From positions 1,488,001 to 1,552,000 of the forward strand of contig NZ_JACVEE010000001.1 of assembly GCF_015355755.1 (NCBI RefSeq): 64,000 nucleotides of DNA. Reading direction: 5' to 3'. The notes below the pieces were generated by a model. That model was not told where the DNA came from, did no database searches, and saw only the letters and a list, made by a program, of their open reading frames with translations. Origin of the DNA: Nocardia sp. XZ_19_385 (GTDB lineage Bacteria; Actinomycetota; Actinomycetes; Mycobacteriales; Mycobacteriaceae). Positions 9,156 to 18,928 of this stretch are shown here, piece by piece (position 1 is the first letter of the stretch; the number at the start of each line of letters is the position of its first letter). Both the position numbers and the translations under genes were made by a program.

Positions 9156-10277
9156 ATGGCTGAACGCATTCCGGGCTTCGGGCCCGCACCGTTGGACGAA
9201 TACCCGATCCACCAGACGCCGCTGACCATGGCCCGGGTCGCCACCAGCGACCGGAACTTCTACGACCGCAGCTATTTCAACGCCCACGATCGGGACGGCG
9301 GCACCTTCCTGGTCACCGGTTTCGGGGTGTACCCGAACCTCGGTGTCACCGACGCCTACGCCTGTGTCGGGCGCGGCGACCGTCAGCGCTCGGTCCGCTT
9401 CTCCGACGCCCTGGGGGACCGCAGCCTGGACATGTCGGTCGGCGGCTACCGCATCGAGGTGGTCGAGGCCCTGCAGAAACTTCGGGTGATCTGTGAGCAC
9501 GACGATCTGAGCTTCGACCTGACCTGGGAGGGTGCGTTCCCGGTCGTGCAGGAACAGCCGCATCTGATCATGCGCGGCGGCAAGCCGATCATCGATGCCC
9601 AGCGCTTCGCCCAAGTCGGTTCCTGGGCAGGCACTTTGACTGTCGAAGGCACGGACACCCAGGTCGATCCGGCGGTGTGGACCGGAACCAGGGACCGCTC
9701 CTGGGGTATCCGCCCGGTCGGTGATCCCGAACCGGCGGGCCGCGCGGGCGCCGAACCCGCCGACGGATTCTGGTGGCTGTACGTGCCGCTGCGCTTCGAC
9801 GATTTCTCGATCATCATCATCGTGCAGGAAGAACCCGACGGCACCCGCACCCTCAACGACGCCACCCGGGTGTGGCCGGACGGACGCGTCGAGCAGCTCG
9901 GCTGGCCTCGGGTCTCGCTCCAGTACCGTTCCGGCACAAGAATTCCCGTCGCCGTCCGGCTCGACTGCACGACGCCGGACGGCAAGCCGCTCGAGATCGA
10001 GGTCACCGCCGGCACCGGCATTCCCCTGCACGTCGGCTGCGGCTACGGCGGGGACCCGGACTGGTTGCACGGCCAGTGGAAGGGCCGCGGCTGGGTCGAT
10101 TCCCAAGCCTACGACCTCACCGACCCCGCCATCGAAGGCCGCATCCCGTTCGGCGTCATCGACCACGTCGGCCACGCCCGCTGCGGCGACGCCGAAGGCT
10201 GGGGCCTGTTCGAGCACGCCAGCCTCGGCCGCCACGACCCCACCGGCTTCGCCGACTGGACCTCGGTCGCGCCGTAA
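9156..10277 (+). CDS. conserved hypothetical protein, CrtC/DUF7064-like beta-barrel
   Basis: The 373-residue protein has no signal peptide and is rich in aromatic residues and beta-type stretches (RNFYDRSYFNAHDRDGGTFL, WGIRPVGDPEP, GFWWLYVPLRFDDFS). This resembles the two-lobed lipocalin-like fold of hydroxyneurosporene-synthase (CrtC) relatives common in Corynebacteriales. The function is unknown. It follows the APH-like kinase almost directly, suggesting a shared pathway acting on a lipid or terpenoid. ATG 9156 (MAERIPGFGPAP) is preferred; ATG 9138 would overlap the kinase by 10 bases. Confidence 0.65.
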   Translation: MAERIPGFGPAPLDEYPIHQTPLTMARVATSDRNFYDRSYFNAHDRDGGTFLVTGFGVYPNLGVTDAYACVGRGDRQRSVRFSDALGDRSLDMSVGGYRIEVVEALQKLRVICEHDDLSFDLTWEGAFPVVQEQPHLIMRGGKPIIDAQRFAQVGSWAGTLTVEGTDTQVDPAVWTGTRDRSWGIRPVGDPEPAGRAGAEPADGFWWLYVPLRFDDFSIIIIVQEEPDGTRTLNDATRVWPDGRVEQLGWPRVSLQYRSGTRIPVAVRLDCTTPDGKPLEIEVTAGTGIPLHVGCGYGGDPDWLHGQWKGRGWVDSQAYDLTDPAIEGRIPFGVIDHVGHARCGDAEGWGLFEHASLGRHDPTGFADWTSVAP

Positions 10278-10285
10278 GTTTCTAG

Positions 10286-10321
10286 CCGGCAGGTGCCTGC
10301 GGTCGATCAGGCACCTGCCGG
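10286..10321 (+). terminator. perfect 14-bp stem hairpin after the CrtC-like gene
   Basis: CCGGCAGGTGCCTG at 10286-10299 pairs with its exact complement at 10308-10321 around an 8-nt loop. It lies 9 bp after the stop at 10277. There is no long U tract, as is usual in high-GC actinomycetes. Confidence 0.75.
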
Positions 10322-10328
10322 TCTTGAT

Positions 10329-10369
10329 CCGGGTCGAGCGTCGCCGCGGCAGAGCGACGCTCGACCCGG
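10329..10369 (-). terminator. perfect 16-bp stem hairpin facing cobE
   Basis: CCGGGTCGAGCGTCGC at 10329-10344 pairs exactly with 10354-10369 around a 9-nt loop. It stands about 60 bp after the cobE stop on the minus strand, so it probably terminates the corrin operon. Together with the first hairpin it insulates two convergent units. Confidence 0.7.
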
Positions 10370-10427
10370 CGTGCGCCGAGCGTCGACCGATGCCCTGGAG
10401 CGATACGCCCGAGATCAGTGTTCCGGC

Positions 10428-10856
10428 TCAGACCGAACCGGGCTGGAAGCGGGCGGCGGCGATGACGATGCCGCCGACGTTCTGTTTATCGATCACCAGC
10501 GGGCCCACGCCCGCCAGCAGCGCGGCGGCCTCGGCGACGCTTGCCGTGCCGACCGCGTCCCGGGTTCGCCCGGCCGGGTTCGGGACCGCGATCAGATCCA
10601 GCTCGGCCGCCGAGTAACCGCGCACCGGCACACCCAATTCCGCTGCCACCGCGAGCAATCCGGGTTCCGCGGCGCGCCGGTCAATCGTCGCCAGGCAGTG
10701 GATCACGTTGTTGCCCAATACTTCCCGGACCGCACGGCGAATACCGGCGGCCGAGGCACCCGGCCGCAGGCCGATGCCCACCACCAGGTCGGCCACCGAC
10801 ACTGTCTTGCGCAGACTGTGCTGCCGTCGTTCACGTGGCGGCATGGGTCCGGGCAT
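10428..10856 (-). CDS. cobE: cobalamin biosynthesis protein, CobE/CbiG C-terminal domain
   Basis: The 142-residue protein shows the CobE/CbiG-C pattern: VVGIGLRPGASAAGI near the start, ATIDRRAAEPGLLAVAAELGVPV in the middle, and VAEAAALLAGVG near the C-terminus. In aerobic corrin synthesis CobE accompanies ring contraction around precorrin-3/4, although its exact chemistry is poorly defined. The coding region overlaps the end of cobB by 26 nt, so it is the distal gene of a cobB-cobE unit. An alternative ATG lies at 10844. A hairpin at 10329-10369 follows it. Confidence 0.8.
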   Translation of the reverse strand: MPGPMPPRERRQHSLRKTVSVADLVVGIGLRPGASAAGIRRAVREVLGNNVIHCLATIDRRAAEPGLLAVAAELGVPVRGYSAAELDLIAVPNPAGRTRDAVGTASVAEAAALLAGVGPLVIDKQNVGGIVIAAARFQPGSV

Positions 10857-12291
10857 AGTCGGCGGCGGCGGTCACGAAACGGGTTACGGCTTCAGGGTTT
10901 CCAGCCGGATGGGTGTGCAGGTAGGAGGCGTGGACCTGGTGCACCATGGCACCCTCCCGGACCCGCTCCCCCTGGTTTCCGTGCCAGCCCCAGGCCGGCG
11001 CGTCGGCACCGGCGGCGACCAGCCGGGTCCGATGGAATTCGTGGCCGCGCACGCGCTGACCCGCCTGCCAGAGCACGGAATCGGCGAGCGCGACCGCGTC
11101 GCGATAGCCGAGCGTCAGACGGGGACCGAATTCCGCGTCGGCGTCGACCACACCTGCCATCGGATGCCCATCGAGCGAGCGCGTGAGATAAAGCAGCCCA
11201 GCGCATTCGGCGTGGATAGGCATCCCCATCCGAGCTAACTCCCCCACCGCTTTGAGCAGCCGCGTGTTGCCAGCGAGCTCGGCCGCATGCTCCTCCGGGA
11301 AGCCACCGGGGAGCACCAAACCCGCCGTGCCCGTCGGCAATTCATCGCGCATCGGATCGAAGACCTCCACCTGCGCACCGGCGGCGGCCAGCAGCTCCCG
11401 ATGCTCGGCATACCCGAAGGTGAACGCGGGCCCACCCGCCATCGCGATCACAACGCCACTCGGCTCGGCAGTGTCAGCCCGTGGACCCTGGCTTTCCCCA
11501 GTAGAACCAGGCGTCACACCGGGACGCCGAGCAACGGACCGACTCGGGCGCACAGCTTCCTGCGGATCCCAGGCCGGGCCGTCGACTGTCGAGCGGGCCA
11601 GCGCGGCGATGGCCGCAAGGTCCACGTGCGCCGCAACGAGATCCGTCATCGCGGCGACGGCGGCGGTAGCAGCGGTGCCATGTTCGACAGCCGGGATCAG
11701 GCCGAGATGCCGTGAAGGGACTTCCAATTCGGCCATGCGCGGCAGCGACCCGAGCACCGGGAGGCCGACGCGGGAACATGCGGCGCGCAGTACTTGGTCG
11801 TGGCGTTCACTGCCCACGCGGTTGAGAATCACTCCGCCGAGCCGGATTCCACTGTCGAAGGTCGCGAATCCGTGCAGCAGGGCGGCGAGACTCTGACTAT
11901 GCCCGCGAGCATCCACCACCAGAATGACGGGTGCCCCGAGCAGGCTCGCGACCTGCGCGGTCGACCCCTCCGCGACTGGGCCGGAATGGTTTTCATCGAT
12001 CCGCCCGTCGAACAGGCCCATCACGCCCTCGACCACAGCGATATCACACCCCTGCGTGCCGTGCTGATACAGCGGCACCACCCGATCCGCACCGACCAGC
12101 ACCGGGTCCAAATTCCGGCCCGGCCGCCCAGCAGCCAGCCCGTGATACCCGGGATCGATGTAATCCGGCCCCACCTTGAACGGCGCAACACTATGCCCCG
12201 CCCGACGCAGCGCCCCGATCAATCCCGTTGCGAGCGTGGTCTTCCCACTACCCGAAGCAGGCGCCGCGATAACCACGGCGGGCGCATTCAC
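10831..12291 (-). CDS. cobB: cobyrinate/hydrogenobyrinate a,c-diamide synthase
   Basis: This 486-residue glutamine-dependent ligase amidates the a and c carboxylates of the corrin ring using ATP. Its N-terminal dethiobiotin-synthetase-like ATPase has the P-loop APASGSGKTT near residue 9, followed by PFKVGPDYIDP. The C-terminal class-I-like glutaminase has the nucleophile Cys in HAECAGLLYL near residue 370 and a late His in QVHASYLHTHP. Length and motif order match CobB/CbiA. A proline- and serine-rich linker near residues 245-275 joins the domains. It shares the minus strand with cobO and the chelatase upstream and overlaps cobE downstream. Confidence 0.95.
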   Translation of the reverse strand: MNAPAVVIAAPASGSGKTTLATGLIGALRRAGHSVAPFKVGPDYIDPGYHGLAAGRPGRNLDPVLVGADRVVPLYQHGTQGCDIAVVEGVMGLFDGRIDENHSGPVAEGSTAQVASLLGAPVILVVDARGHSQSLAALLHGFATFDSGIRLGGVILNRVGSERHDQVLRAACSRVGLPVLGSLPRMAELEVPSRHLGLIPAVEHGTAATAAVAAMTDLVAAHVDLAAIAALARSTVDGPAWDPQEAVRPSRSVARRPGVTPGSTGESQGPRADTAEPSGVVIAMAGGPAFTFGYAEHRELLAAAGAQVEVFDPMRDELPTGTAGLVLPGGFPEEHAAELAGNTRLLKAVGELARMGMPIHAECAGLLYLTRSLDGHPMAGVVDADAEFGPRLTLGYRDAVALADSVLWQAGQRVRGHEFHRTRLVAAGADAPAWGWHGNQGERVREGAMVHQVHASYLHTHPAGNPEAVTRFVTAAADYARTHAAT

Positions 12292-12550
12292 CGGACACCT
12301 CCGAGGTCGGTCGCTCCGGCGGCCGAACTACCAGCCATCCGCCACACCGGCCGCCGCAGCCGGACCATGCACATGGACGGCGTCTCATCGCCTCGGGAGG
12401 TTTGATCCCGGCGGCCAACAGCGCTCAGCCGGACAGCATCCCATCGCACGCTGCCGAGGGTGGACCCGTTGCGGCAGTCGATAAGTGGGACGTGGCTGAG
12501 GGTGCTACTCGCGTTTCGCCTCGGCCATGTCCCAGTTTTCGGGGGTCGGG
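12292..12550. other. 259-bp gap between cobO and cobB
   Basis: No gene is evident. I looked for a cobalamin riboswitch core on the minus strand and could not identify one with confidence. Confidence 0.3.
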
Positions 12551-13165
12551 TCACCATTCGATCCCGCGCTGGCCTTTGCGGCCGGCGTCCATGGGGTGTT
12601 TGACCTTGGTCATTTCGGTGACGAGGTCGGCGGCGTCGAGGAGGGCTTGGGGGGCGTCGCGGCCGGTGATGACGACGTGTTGGTTGCCGGGGCGGTTTGT
12701 CAGGGTTTCGACTACCTCGTCGGTGTCGACCCAGCCCCATTTCAGGGGGTAGGTGAATTCGTCGAGGACGTAGAAGCGGTGCTGTTCGGCGGACAGGCGG
12801 CGGGAGATCTCCTGCCAGCCGGCCAGGGCGGCGGCTTGGTGGTCTTCGTCGGTGCCCTGTTTGCGGGTCCAGGACCAGCCTTCGCCCATCTTGTGCCATT
12901 CGACGGGGCCGCCGGCGCCGGTCTGCTCGTGCAAGGTGCCGAGGGTGCGAAAGGCGGCTTCCTCGCCCACCTTCCACTTCGCGCTCTTCACGAACTGGAA
13001 CACCGCGACGTCGAAGCCCTGGTTCCAGGCGCGCAACGCCATCCCGAACGCCGCGGTGGACTTCCCCTTGCCGGGCCCGGTATGCACCGCGAGCACCGGC
13101 TGGTTGCGCCGCTGCCGCGTCGTCAGCCCGTCATCGGGCACAGTCTCCGGCACACCCTTGGGCAT
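12551..13165 (-). CDS. cobO: cob(I)yrinic acid a,c-diamide adenosyltransferase
   Basis: The 204-residue enzyme transfers the adenosyl group of ATP to Co(I) corrinoids. The CobO/BtuR-type P-loop VHTGPGKGKSTAAFG lies near residue 26, followed by NQGFDVAVFQFVKS and the conserved FYVLDEFTYPLKWGWVD segment, then HVVITGRDAP. ATG 13165 (MPKGVPETVPDD) is chosen because AAGGAG lies 8 nt upstream; the longer frame reads through spacer. It is co-oriented with the chelatase upstream and cobB downstream. Confidence 0.94.
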   Translation of the reverse strand: MPKGVPETVPDDGLTTRQRRNQPVLAVHTGPGKGKSTAAFGMALRAWNQGFDVAVFQFVKSAKWKVGEEAAFRTLGTLHEQTGAGGPVEWHKMGEGWSWTRKQGTDEDHQAAALAGWQEISRRLSAEQHRFYVLDEFTYPLKWGWVDTDEVVETLTNRPGNQHVVITGRDAPQALLDAADLVTEMTKVKHPMDAGRKGQRGIEW

Positions 13166-13280
13166 CCAACAAGCTCCTTCTCGCGGCGGCCACCCGGCCG
13201 AGTTTCGAACCCCCAACGGTGCCACATCCCTGTACCGCCCGTTCACCCTGGTCGTGCTCGGACCTCGATGCCCGCAGGGC

Positions 13281-13521
13281 GGGTACCGCAACGGACCCAC
13301 GGTGCGTCAGGCGGCGCGGACAATGCCCGCCACCGTGTCACCGGTGAGTTCGGACAACGGCACATACCCGCCGCGTAGGTCGGCCGCGAGTTCGCAGGCC
13401 GGGTACCCGCGACGGACCCACGGTGCGTCAGGCGGCGCGGACGATGCCTGCCACCGTGTCACCGGTGAGTTCGGACAGCGGCACATATCCGCCGCGTAGG
13501 TCGGCGGCGAGGTCGCGGGCC
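13281..13521 (-). repeat. tandem duplication of the chelatase 3' end (two ~120-bp units)
   Basis: Unit 13401-13521 contains the real stop and last codons of the chelatase gene. Unit 13281-13400 directly follows it and repeats the same sequence, including a stop at 13307-13309. Over the last 25 or so codons the two units differ at five codons, all synonymous (Ile, Ala, Leu, Gly, Ala). Two replacements, Asp to Glu and Arg to Cys, lie only at the far end. Confidence 0.85.
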
Positions 13522-15518
13522 AGGCCGAGCCGGATCATGCCGCGTTCGCAGTCGACGACTACCGCTGTCACCTTGTCGCGGGCGAGGCGGTGGGCCGCCG
13601 CGCGGGCGCGCAGGACCGGGTCGGTGCCGCCGGTGGCGCGGCCGTCGGTGATCAGCACCATCAGTGGGCGGCGCTGGGGATCGCGCAGGCGTTCCCGCTG
13701 GATCACCTCGCGGGCCTTCACAAGGCCTTGCGCGAGTGGGGTTTTGCCGCCGGTGCGCAGGTCCGCGAGTCGGCGCACCGCGATGTCGACCGAGGAGGTT
13801 GGGGGCAGCACTAGTTCGGCGTCCTGGCCGCGCATAGTGATGACGGCGACCTTGTCGCGGCTCTGGTAGGCGTCGCGGAGCAGGGTGACGATGGCACCCG
13901 TCACCGCGGAGAGGCGGTCGCGGGCGGCCATGGAGCCGGAGGCGTCGACTACGAAAACGACCAGGTTGCCTTCGCGTCCTTCGCGGTACGCGCCGCGCAG
14001 GTCCTCGGGGAGGAATTCGAGGGGTCCGTGCACGCGGCCGCGGGAGTGCTGTTTCGGGACAGCGGCGAAAATGGTGCCGAGCAGGTGCAGCCCGGCGTTG
14101 GTCTCGGGGACGGCGTGGACTACCCGGCCGTTGCGGGTGCGGGCACGCGAACGGCGGCCTTGCGCGCCCTCGCCGATGCCGGGAACTTCCCAGCGTGGCG
14201 GCTTGGCGAGGCCGGCGGTCGGCCCGGCGATCCGTTGCTCACGGGCAGGCCCGCCGCCGCGCGAATCCTCGCTGCTCTCAGTTGGATTCGGGGGTTTAGG
14301 CGCATCGGATCCCGGCGGCGATGAATCACCCTCGTCGGGAGAGGAATTCGCGTCGTCAGCGGGAGAATCCGCTCCATCCCTCGGCGGTTCCGCATCGGCA
14401 TCGGCATCGGCATCGGCATCGGCACGATCGGAGCCGGACTCCGGATCGTCGCCGGGTTCGTCCTGCGTGGTGCGCGGTCCCGCAGCATCCTGCGGGACCG
14501 CTTCACCTTTTCCCAGGTCGTCACCCTCTCGGGCGGCTTCGTCGGCGGCTTCGCGCATCGCCTCGTCCAGTTGTTCTTCGCTGATGCCTGGTTCATCGAA
14601 CGGGTCACGACGCCGCCGATGCGGGAGCGCGAGCTCCGCGGCGATCCGCACGTCGGCCTCGGTGACGACATCGCTGCCGCGCCATGCGGCGTGCGCGGTC
14701 GCGGTGCGCGCGACAACGAGATCCGCGCGCATGCCGTCGACGTCGAAGGACGCGCACAGCGCCGCGATTCGCCGCAGCTCCACGTTATCCAGCGCAACTC
14801 CGCCGACTCGGTCCCGCGCACCCAGAATCCGTTCGGCCACATCACGATCCGCGGCGGCGTAGCGGTCCGCGAACCCGGCCGGGTCGGCTTCGTAGTCGAG
14901 CCTGCGCCGCACCACCGCCATCCGCACGTCGACCTCTCGCGAGGCCACCACATCGACGGTGAGCCCGAACCGGTCCAGCAGCTGCGGCCGCAGTTCGCCC
15001 TCTTCCGGGTTCATGGTGCCGACGAGCACGAACCGCGCCGGATGCGAATGCGAGACTCCGTCACGTTCGATATGCACGCGCCCCATGGCGGCGGCGTCGA
15101 GCAGCACATCCACCAGGTGGTCGTGCAGCAGGTTCACCTCGTCGACGTAGAGGACGCCATGGTGGGCGGCGGCAAGCAGCCCAGGCCGGAACGCCTGCTC
15201 TCCATCCCGCAGGACCCGTTCCAAATCAATGGAGCCGACAACGCGGTCTTCGGTGGCGCCTACCGGCAACTCCACCAATCGCGCCGGTCGCGCTCCCGTC
15301 TCGTCGACCACCGGCGGCAGCAGCTGCGCAAGCGCCCGCACCACAGTCGATTTCGCGGTCCCCTTCTCCCCGCGCACCAGCACACCGCCGATCCCCGGAT
15401 GCACCGCACACAGGATCAGCGCCAGCTGTAACCGCTCCTGCCCGACCACAGCGGAGAACGGAAACCCCGCCTCGCCGGTCTGGGACGAAAGTGCAACTTC
15501 AGCATGGGACACGGACAC
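13428..15518 (-). CDS. fused Mg/Co-chelatase ATPase-VWA protein (ChlI-ChlD type)
   Basis: The product is about 696 residues. The N-terminal AAA+ ChlI-like domain starts at [16 protein letters not shown] and has Walker [10 protein letters not shown] near residue 50, Walker [11 protein letters not shown], and a sensor segment [21 protein letters not shown] long acidic, proline-rich linker (residues about 345-445) contains an Asp-Ala repeat. The C-terminal VWA domain has an intact MIDAS DASGSM with a later TDGRATGG. Such proteins drive insertion of Mg or Co into a tetrapyrrole; next to cobO and cobB a cobaltochelatase role is likely, with CobN not seen here. The start is GTG 15518 or 15512. Confidence 0.88.
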   Translation of the reverse strand: MSVSHAEVALSSQTGEAGFPFSAVVGQERLQLALILCAVHPGIGGVLVRGEKGTAKSTVVRALAQLLPPVVDETGARPARLVELPVGATEDRVVGSIDLERVLRDGEQAFRPGLLAAAHHGVLYVDEVNLLHDHLVDVLLDAAAMGRVHIERDGVSHSHPARFVLVGTMNPEEGELRPQLLDRFGLTVDVVASREVDVRMAVVRRRLDYEADPAGFADRYAAADRDVAERILGARDRVGGVALDNVELRRIAALCASFDVDGMRADLVVARTATAHAAWRGSDVVTEADVRIAAELALPHRRRRDPFDEPGISEEQLDEAMREAADEAAREGDDLGKGEAVPQDAAGPRTTQDEPGDDPESGSDRADADADADADAEPPRDGADSPADDANSSPDEGDSSPPGSDAPKPPNPTESSEDSRGGGPAREQRIAGPTAGLAKPPRWEVPGIGEGAQGRRSRARTRNGRVVHAVPETNAGLHLLGTIFAAVPKQHSRGRVHGPLEFLPEDLRGAYREGREGNLVVFVVDASGSMAARDRLSAVTGAIVTLLRDAYQSRDKVAVITMRGQDAELVLPPTSSVDIAVRRLADLRTGGKTPLAQGLVKAREVIQRERLRDPQRRPLMVLITDGRATGGTDPVLRARAAAHRLARDKVTAVVVDCERGMIRLGLARDLAADLRGGYVPLSELTGDTVAGIVRAA
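14392..14424. repeat. GCATCG hexanucleotide microsatellite (5.5 copies)
   Basis: This perfect 6-bp tandem repeat lies in the chelatase linker and encodes the alternating Asp-Ala run on the minus strand. Because the unit is two codons, copy-number change would keep the frame. Confidence 0.9.
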
Positions 15519-15652
15519 GCACCCAACTCTAGGCGCGCGGACCCGCCCTCCCGGCACCACCCCGGTCAGCCCCCAAACCGACCGAGCACCCCGATGGACC
15601 CGAGCACCCTTGCGCCGGGCGCTCAGAAACCAACAGGGGTGCCCGGCGCGAT

Positions 15653-16102
15653 TCAGCCCTTGCGCATCGGGACGTGCGGAATCCCGTCCTCGATGAATTC
15701 CTCCCCGTCCACCTGGAACCCGAGCTTGGTGTACATGTCCACCAGGTAGCTCTGGGCGCTCAGGCGGATGGTGTCCGAACCCGCTTCGGCGATGGCGGCT
15801 TTGACGAGGCGGTTGGCGTAGCCGTGTCCGCGGGCCGCCTTCTCGGTGCACACCCGGCCGATGCGAAAGGACTTCACACCGTCGTTGTGCTCCTCGGAGA
15901 GCCGCGCGGTGGCAACGACATCACCCTCGTCGTCGAGCCAGAAGTGCCTGGTCTCCGGGAGCAGGTCGAGACCGTCCAGCTCCGGGTAGGCGCACTTCTG
16001 CTCCACGACAAAGACTTCGACGCGAAGTTTCAACAGCTGGTAGAGGGTGGCGGTGTCGAGATCCTGTGCCCATGACCGCTTGAGAACAACCGTTGACATC
16101 AT
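15653..16102 (-). CDS. GNAT-family N-acetyltransferase, ElaA-like
   Basis: The 149-residue protein matches the ElaA subgroup closely: [25 protein letters not shown] near the start, [21 protein letters not shown] as the acetyl-CoA pyrophosphate loop (R-G-H-G-Y-A) near residue 92, and the hallmark C-terminus [10 protein letters not shown] with I for E at one place. The physiological substrate of ElaA is not established. ATG 16102 and 16099 are adjacent. The gene lies between the chelatase and mqo, an order I recall also in M. tuberculosis. Confidence 0.88.
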   Translation of the reverse strand: MMSTVVLKRSWAQDLDTATLYQLLKLRVEVFVVEQKCAYPELDGLDLLPETRHFWLDDEGDVVATARLSEEHNDGVKSFRIGRVCTEKAARGHGYANRLVKAAIAEAGSDTIRLSAQSYLVDMYTKLGFQVDGEEFIEDGIPHVPMRKG

Positions 16103-16147
16103 CGCATCTTGCTACCACGCCCGAGCCGTCGGCGCGAGCGACTGCGC

Positions 16148-17659
16148 CTAATTCGCGGTGTTCGCGGTGTGCTTCGCCGAGGTGAGATTGAGGGTCTTGG
16201 AGGTCCAATCCCACACCTCGCCGAACAGCGCCTTGTTGTCGGAGAGCTTCACGCCCAGCGACGGCACCATGTTCTGCAGCTTCGGGGTCCACTCGGCGTA
16301 TTCCTGCGGGAAGCAGCGCTGCAGCACGTCGAGCATGGCGGTGACACAGGTCGACGCGCCCGGCGAAGCGCCGAGCAGACCCGCGATGGAACCGTCCTCG
16401 GCCGCGATGACGGCGGTGCCGAGTTCGAGCACGCCGCCCGCGCCCTTGCGCCGGATGATCTGCACGCGCTGACCGGCGGTGATGATCTCCCAGTCGCGGC
16501 CGTCGGCGCGCGGGATGAACTCCTCCATCGTGTAGACCTTGCCGTCGTACGACTTCAGCAGCTCACTGACCAGGTACTTCACCAGTGACAGCTCGGTCAG
16601 GCCGACACCGAGCATGGGCGCGAGGTTGCCTGGGCGGATCGACTTGAACAGGTCGCCGTTGGACCCGTCCTTGAGGAACTTCGGGGTCCAGCCGGCGTAC
16701 GGGCCGAACAGCAGACCGGCCTCGCCGTTGATGACGCGAGTGTCCAAGTGCGGCACCGACATCGGGGGCGCGCCGACGGCAGCCTTGCCGTACACCTTCG
16801 CCTCGTGCTGAGCGATCAGCGCCGGGTTGGTGCAGCGCAGGAACTGACCGGACACCGGGAAACCCGCGAAGCCGCTGATCTCCTTGATGCCGGACTTCTG
16901 CAGCAGCGGCAGCGCGCCACCGCCCGCGCCGACGAACACGAACTTGGCGTTGATGGTGCGCGCCTTGCCGGTGCGCAGGTTCTGGACCTTCACCAGCCAG
17001 CTGCCGTCTGCCTGCTTGGTCAGGTTGCGTACGTCGTGGCCGAACGCGATGTCGGCGCCGGACGCGCCGAGGTAGGCGAGCAGTTCCTTGGTGAGCGAAC
17101 CGAAGTCGATGTCGGTGCCGCCGTCGGTCCAGTTCAGCGCGACCGGGTCGGAGTAGTTGCGGCCACGGGCCATCAGCGGTAGTCGCCGCGCGAACTCGTC
17201 GGGGCTGTCGACGTACTCCATGCCCTCGAACAGCGGGTGCCCGGCCAGCGCCTCGTAGCGCTTGCGCAGGTACTGCACGTCGTCGGCGCCGTGCACGAAG
17301 CTGACGTGCGGGATCGGGTTGATGAAGTGCGACGGGTCACCGAGGATGCCGTTCTCGACCGCGTAGGCCCAGAACTGGCGCGACACCTGGAAGCGCTCGT
17401 TGATGTCGATGGCCTTGGTGACATCGACGGAGCCGTCGGCGGTCTGCGGGCTGTAGTTCAGCTCGCACAGCGCCGAGTGGCCGGTGCCCGCGTTGTTCCA
17501 CGGGTCGCTGCTCTCGGCCGCGGCGGCGTCGAGCCGCTCGAACATGGAGATCGACCAGTCCGGCTGCAGCTGACGAAGCAGCGCGCCGAGAGTGGCACTC
17601 ATGATGCCGGCACCGATGAGAACGACATCGGTCTTTTCAGTCATGGCAGCGTTCGGCAC
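16148..17659 (-). CDS. mqo: malate:quinone oxidoreductase
   Basis: The product is about 500 residues, the usual length of this FAD-dependent peripheral membrane enzyme, which oxidises malate to oxaloacetate and passes electrons to menaquinone. Visible features are the N-terminal dinucleotide fold [17 protein letters not shown], the conserved [19 protein letters not shown] segment, [19 protein letters not shown], and a C-terminal [11 protein letters not shown]. Starts GTG 17659 and ATG 17644 are both possible; AAGGA lies 12 nt before the GTG. It is divergent from the hydrolase gene at 17878. Confidence 0.95.
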   Translation of the reverse strand: MPNAAMTEKTDVVLIGAGIMSATLGALLRQLQPDWSISMFERLDAAAAESSDPWNNAGTGHSALCELNYSPQTADGSVDVTKAIDINERFQVSRQFWAYAVENGILGDPSHFINPIPHVSFVHGADDVQYLRKRYEALAGHPLFEGMEYVDSPDEFARRLPLMARGRNYSDPVALNWTDGGTDIDFGSLTKELLAYLGASGADIAFGHDVRNLTKQADGSWLVKVQNLRTGKARTINAKFVFVGAGGGALPLLQKSGIKEISGFAGFPVSGQFLRCTNPALIAQHEAKVYGKAAVGAPPMSVPHLDTRVINGEAGLLFGPYAGWTPKFLKDGSNGDLFKSIRPGNLAPMLGVGLTELSLVKYLVSELLKSYDGKVYTMEEFIPRADGRDWEIITAGQRVQIIRRKGAGGVLELGTAVIAAEDGSIAGLLGASPGASTCVTAMLDVLQRCFPQEYAEWTPKLQNMVPSLGVKLSDNKALFGEVWDWTSKTLNLTSAKHTANTAN

Positions 17660-17877
17660 GGTTGATCGACTTCCTTGTCACTTCTCGCGGCCCACCGGCA
17701 AAGGATGGGCAGCGTGGGCACGGGCGCTAGGTGAACAAAAGGTTACCCTCGAGTCACCTCCCCCGATTGTGCACCTCACCGCCCCGAATACCTGCAACGA
17801 ACCCGGCGAATGTGACATAGATAAAGTCCTCCCCGCCGGTCTTCGATCCGGGCCCGACCTGGCCTAGATTGGGTCTC

Positions 17878-18924
17878 GTGACGGATGAAACCTCGGTTAG
17901 CGTGTCCGACATCACTCGCGACTGGCACCCCGATGTACTCGGGGCCGGTTACGAGCATCGCACCATTGCGCTCGGTCCGGACCCGGACGGTGAAGGTGAG
18001 GCGGTAGCGACACTCGTGCGCTACACCCCCGACACCGGCGCGGCCGCGACCGAAGCGACGGTGCTCTACCTGCACGGTTTCACCGACTACTTCTTCCAAC
18101 AGCATCTGGCCGAACATTTCGCCCAGCGCGGCCATCGCTTCTACGCGCTCGACCTGCGCAAATGCGGGCGCTCACTGCGCGACGGCCAAACACCGCACTA
18201 CGTCACCGATCTGGCGCTCTACGACGCGGAACTCAACGAGGCGCTGCGCATCGTCAAAGAGGAGACGGGCGCGCCCGTGCTGCTGGTCGCGCATTCGACC
18301 GGCGGGCTGATCATGCCGCTGTGGCTGGACCGGCTGAACAAGTCGGCCGGGGTGGCGGCCTCCGGGATCATCGGGCTGGTGCTGAACAGCCCGTGGTTCG
18401 ACCTGCAGGGCCCGTCCTACTACCGGACCGTGGGCACGCCGGTCATCAACGCGGTGGGCCGATTCCGTGCGATGTTCGAACTGCCGGGCGCGAAAGTCAG
18501 CACCTACGGCGACAGCCTGCACCAGACCGTCGCCGGCGAATGGGATTACAACCTGGATTGGAAGCCGCTGGCCGGGTTCCCGGTGCGGTTGGGCTGGTTG
18601 CGTGCGATCCGCGCCGGACACGCGCAGTTGCAGCGAGGCCTCGACATCGGCGTGCCGTCGCTGATCCTGCGCTCCCGGTTGACGAAGTTCGCCCGGAAGT
18701 ACGGGCCCGCCGCCGATGTCGCCGACGTGGTGCTCGATGTGCGCCAGATCCAGCGCTGGGCGGGCTGCCTCGGCGACCGCACCAACATCGTGCCGGTCGA
18801 CGGCGCGCGGCACGACGTATTCCTGTCCGCGGCAAAGCCTTTGGCGCAGGCCTTCACCGAGCTCGACAACTGGCTCGACTGGCTGACCGAGTACCAGGCC
18901 AAAACACCAGCGGCGGACGCGTAG
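17878..18924 (+). CDS. alpha/beta hydrolase, lysophospholipase-like
   Basis: This is a 348-residue protein with no signal peptide. The oxyanion region is VLYLHGFTDYFF, the nucleophile elbow AHSTGG lies near residue 142, and the terminal His is in DGARHDVFLS near 307. The acid residue is probably in the segment before RQIQRWAGC. It resembles the hydrolase downstream of mqo in M. tuberculosis (recalled as Rv2854). The substrate is unknown. GTG 17878 is favoured because the codons before it read through a probable promoter; a TTG lies at 17869. Confidence 0.8.
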   Translation: MTDETSVSVSDITRDWHPDVLGAGYEHRTIALGPDPDGEGEAVATLVRYTPDTGAAATEATVLYLHGFTDYFFQQHLAEHFAQRGHRFYALDLRKCGRSLRDGQTPHYVTDLALYDAELNEALRIVKEETGAPVLLVAHSTGGLIMPLWLDRLNKSAGVAASGIIGLVLNSPWFDLQGPSYYRTVGTPVINAVGRFRAMFELPGAKVSTYGDSLHQTVAGEWDYNLDWKPLAGFPVRLGWLRAIRAGHAQLQRGLDIGVPSLILRSRLTKFARKYGPAADVADVVLDVRQIQRWAGCLGDRTNIVPVDGARHDVFLSAAKPLAQAFTELDNWLDWLTEYQAKTPAADA

Positions 18925-18928
18925 TCGC

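Noticed and set aside
12292..12550. Cobalamin riboswitch upstream of cobB
   Set aside because: Expected from pathway context, but I could not recognise a B12-box core on the minus strand; a covariance-model search would decide.
12288..12977. 229-codon minus-strand frame across the cobO-cobB gap
   Set aside because: Most of it is an out-of-frame reading of cobO with Arg/Pro-rich content.
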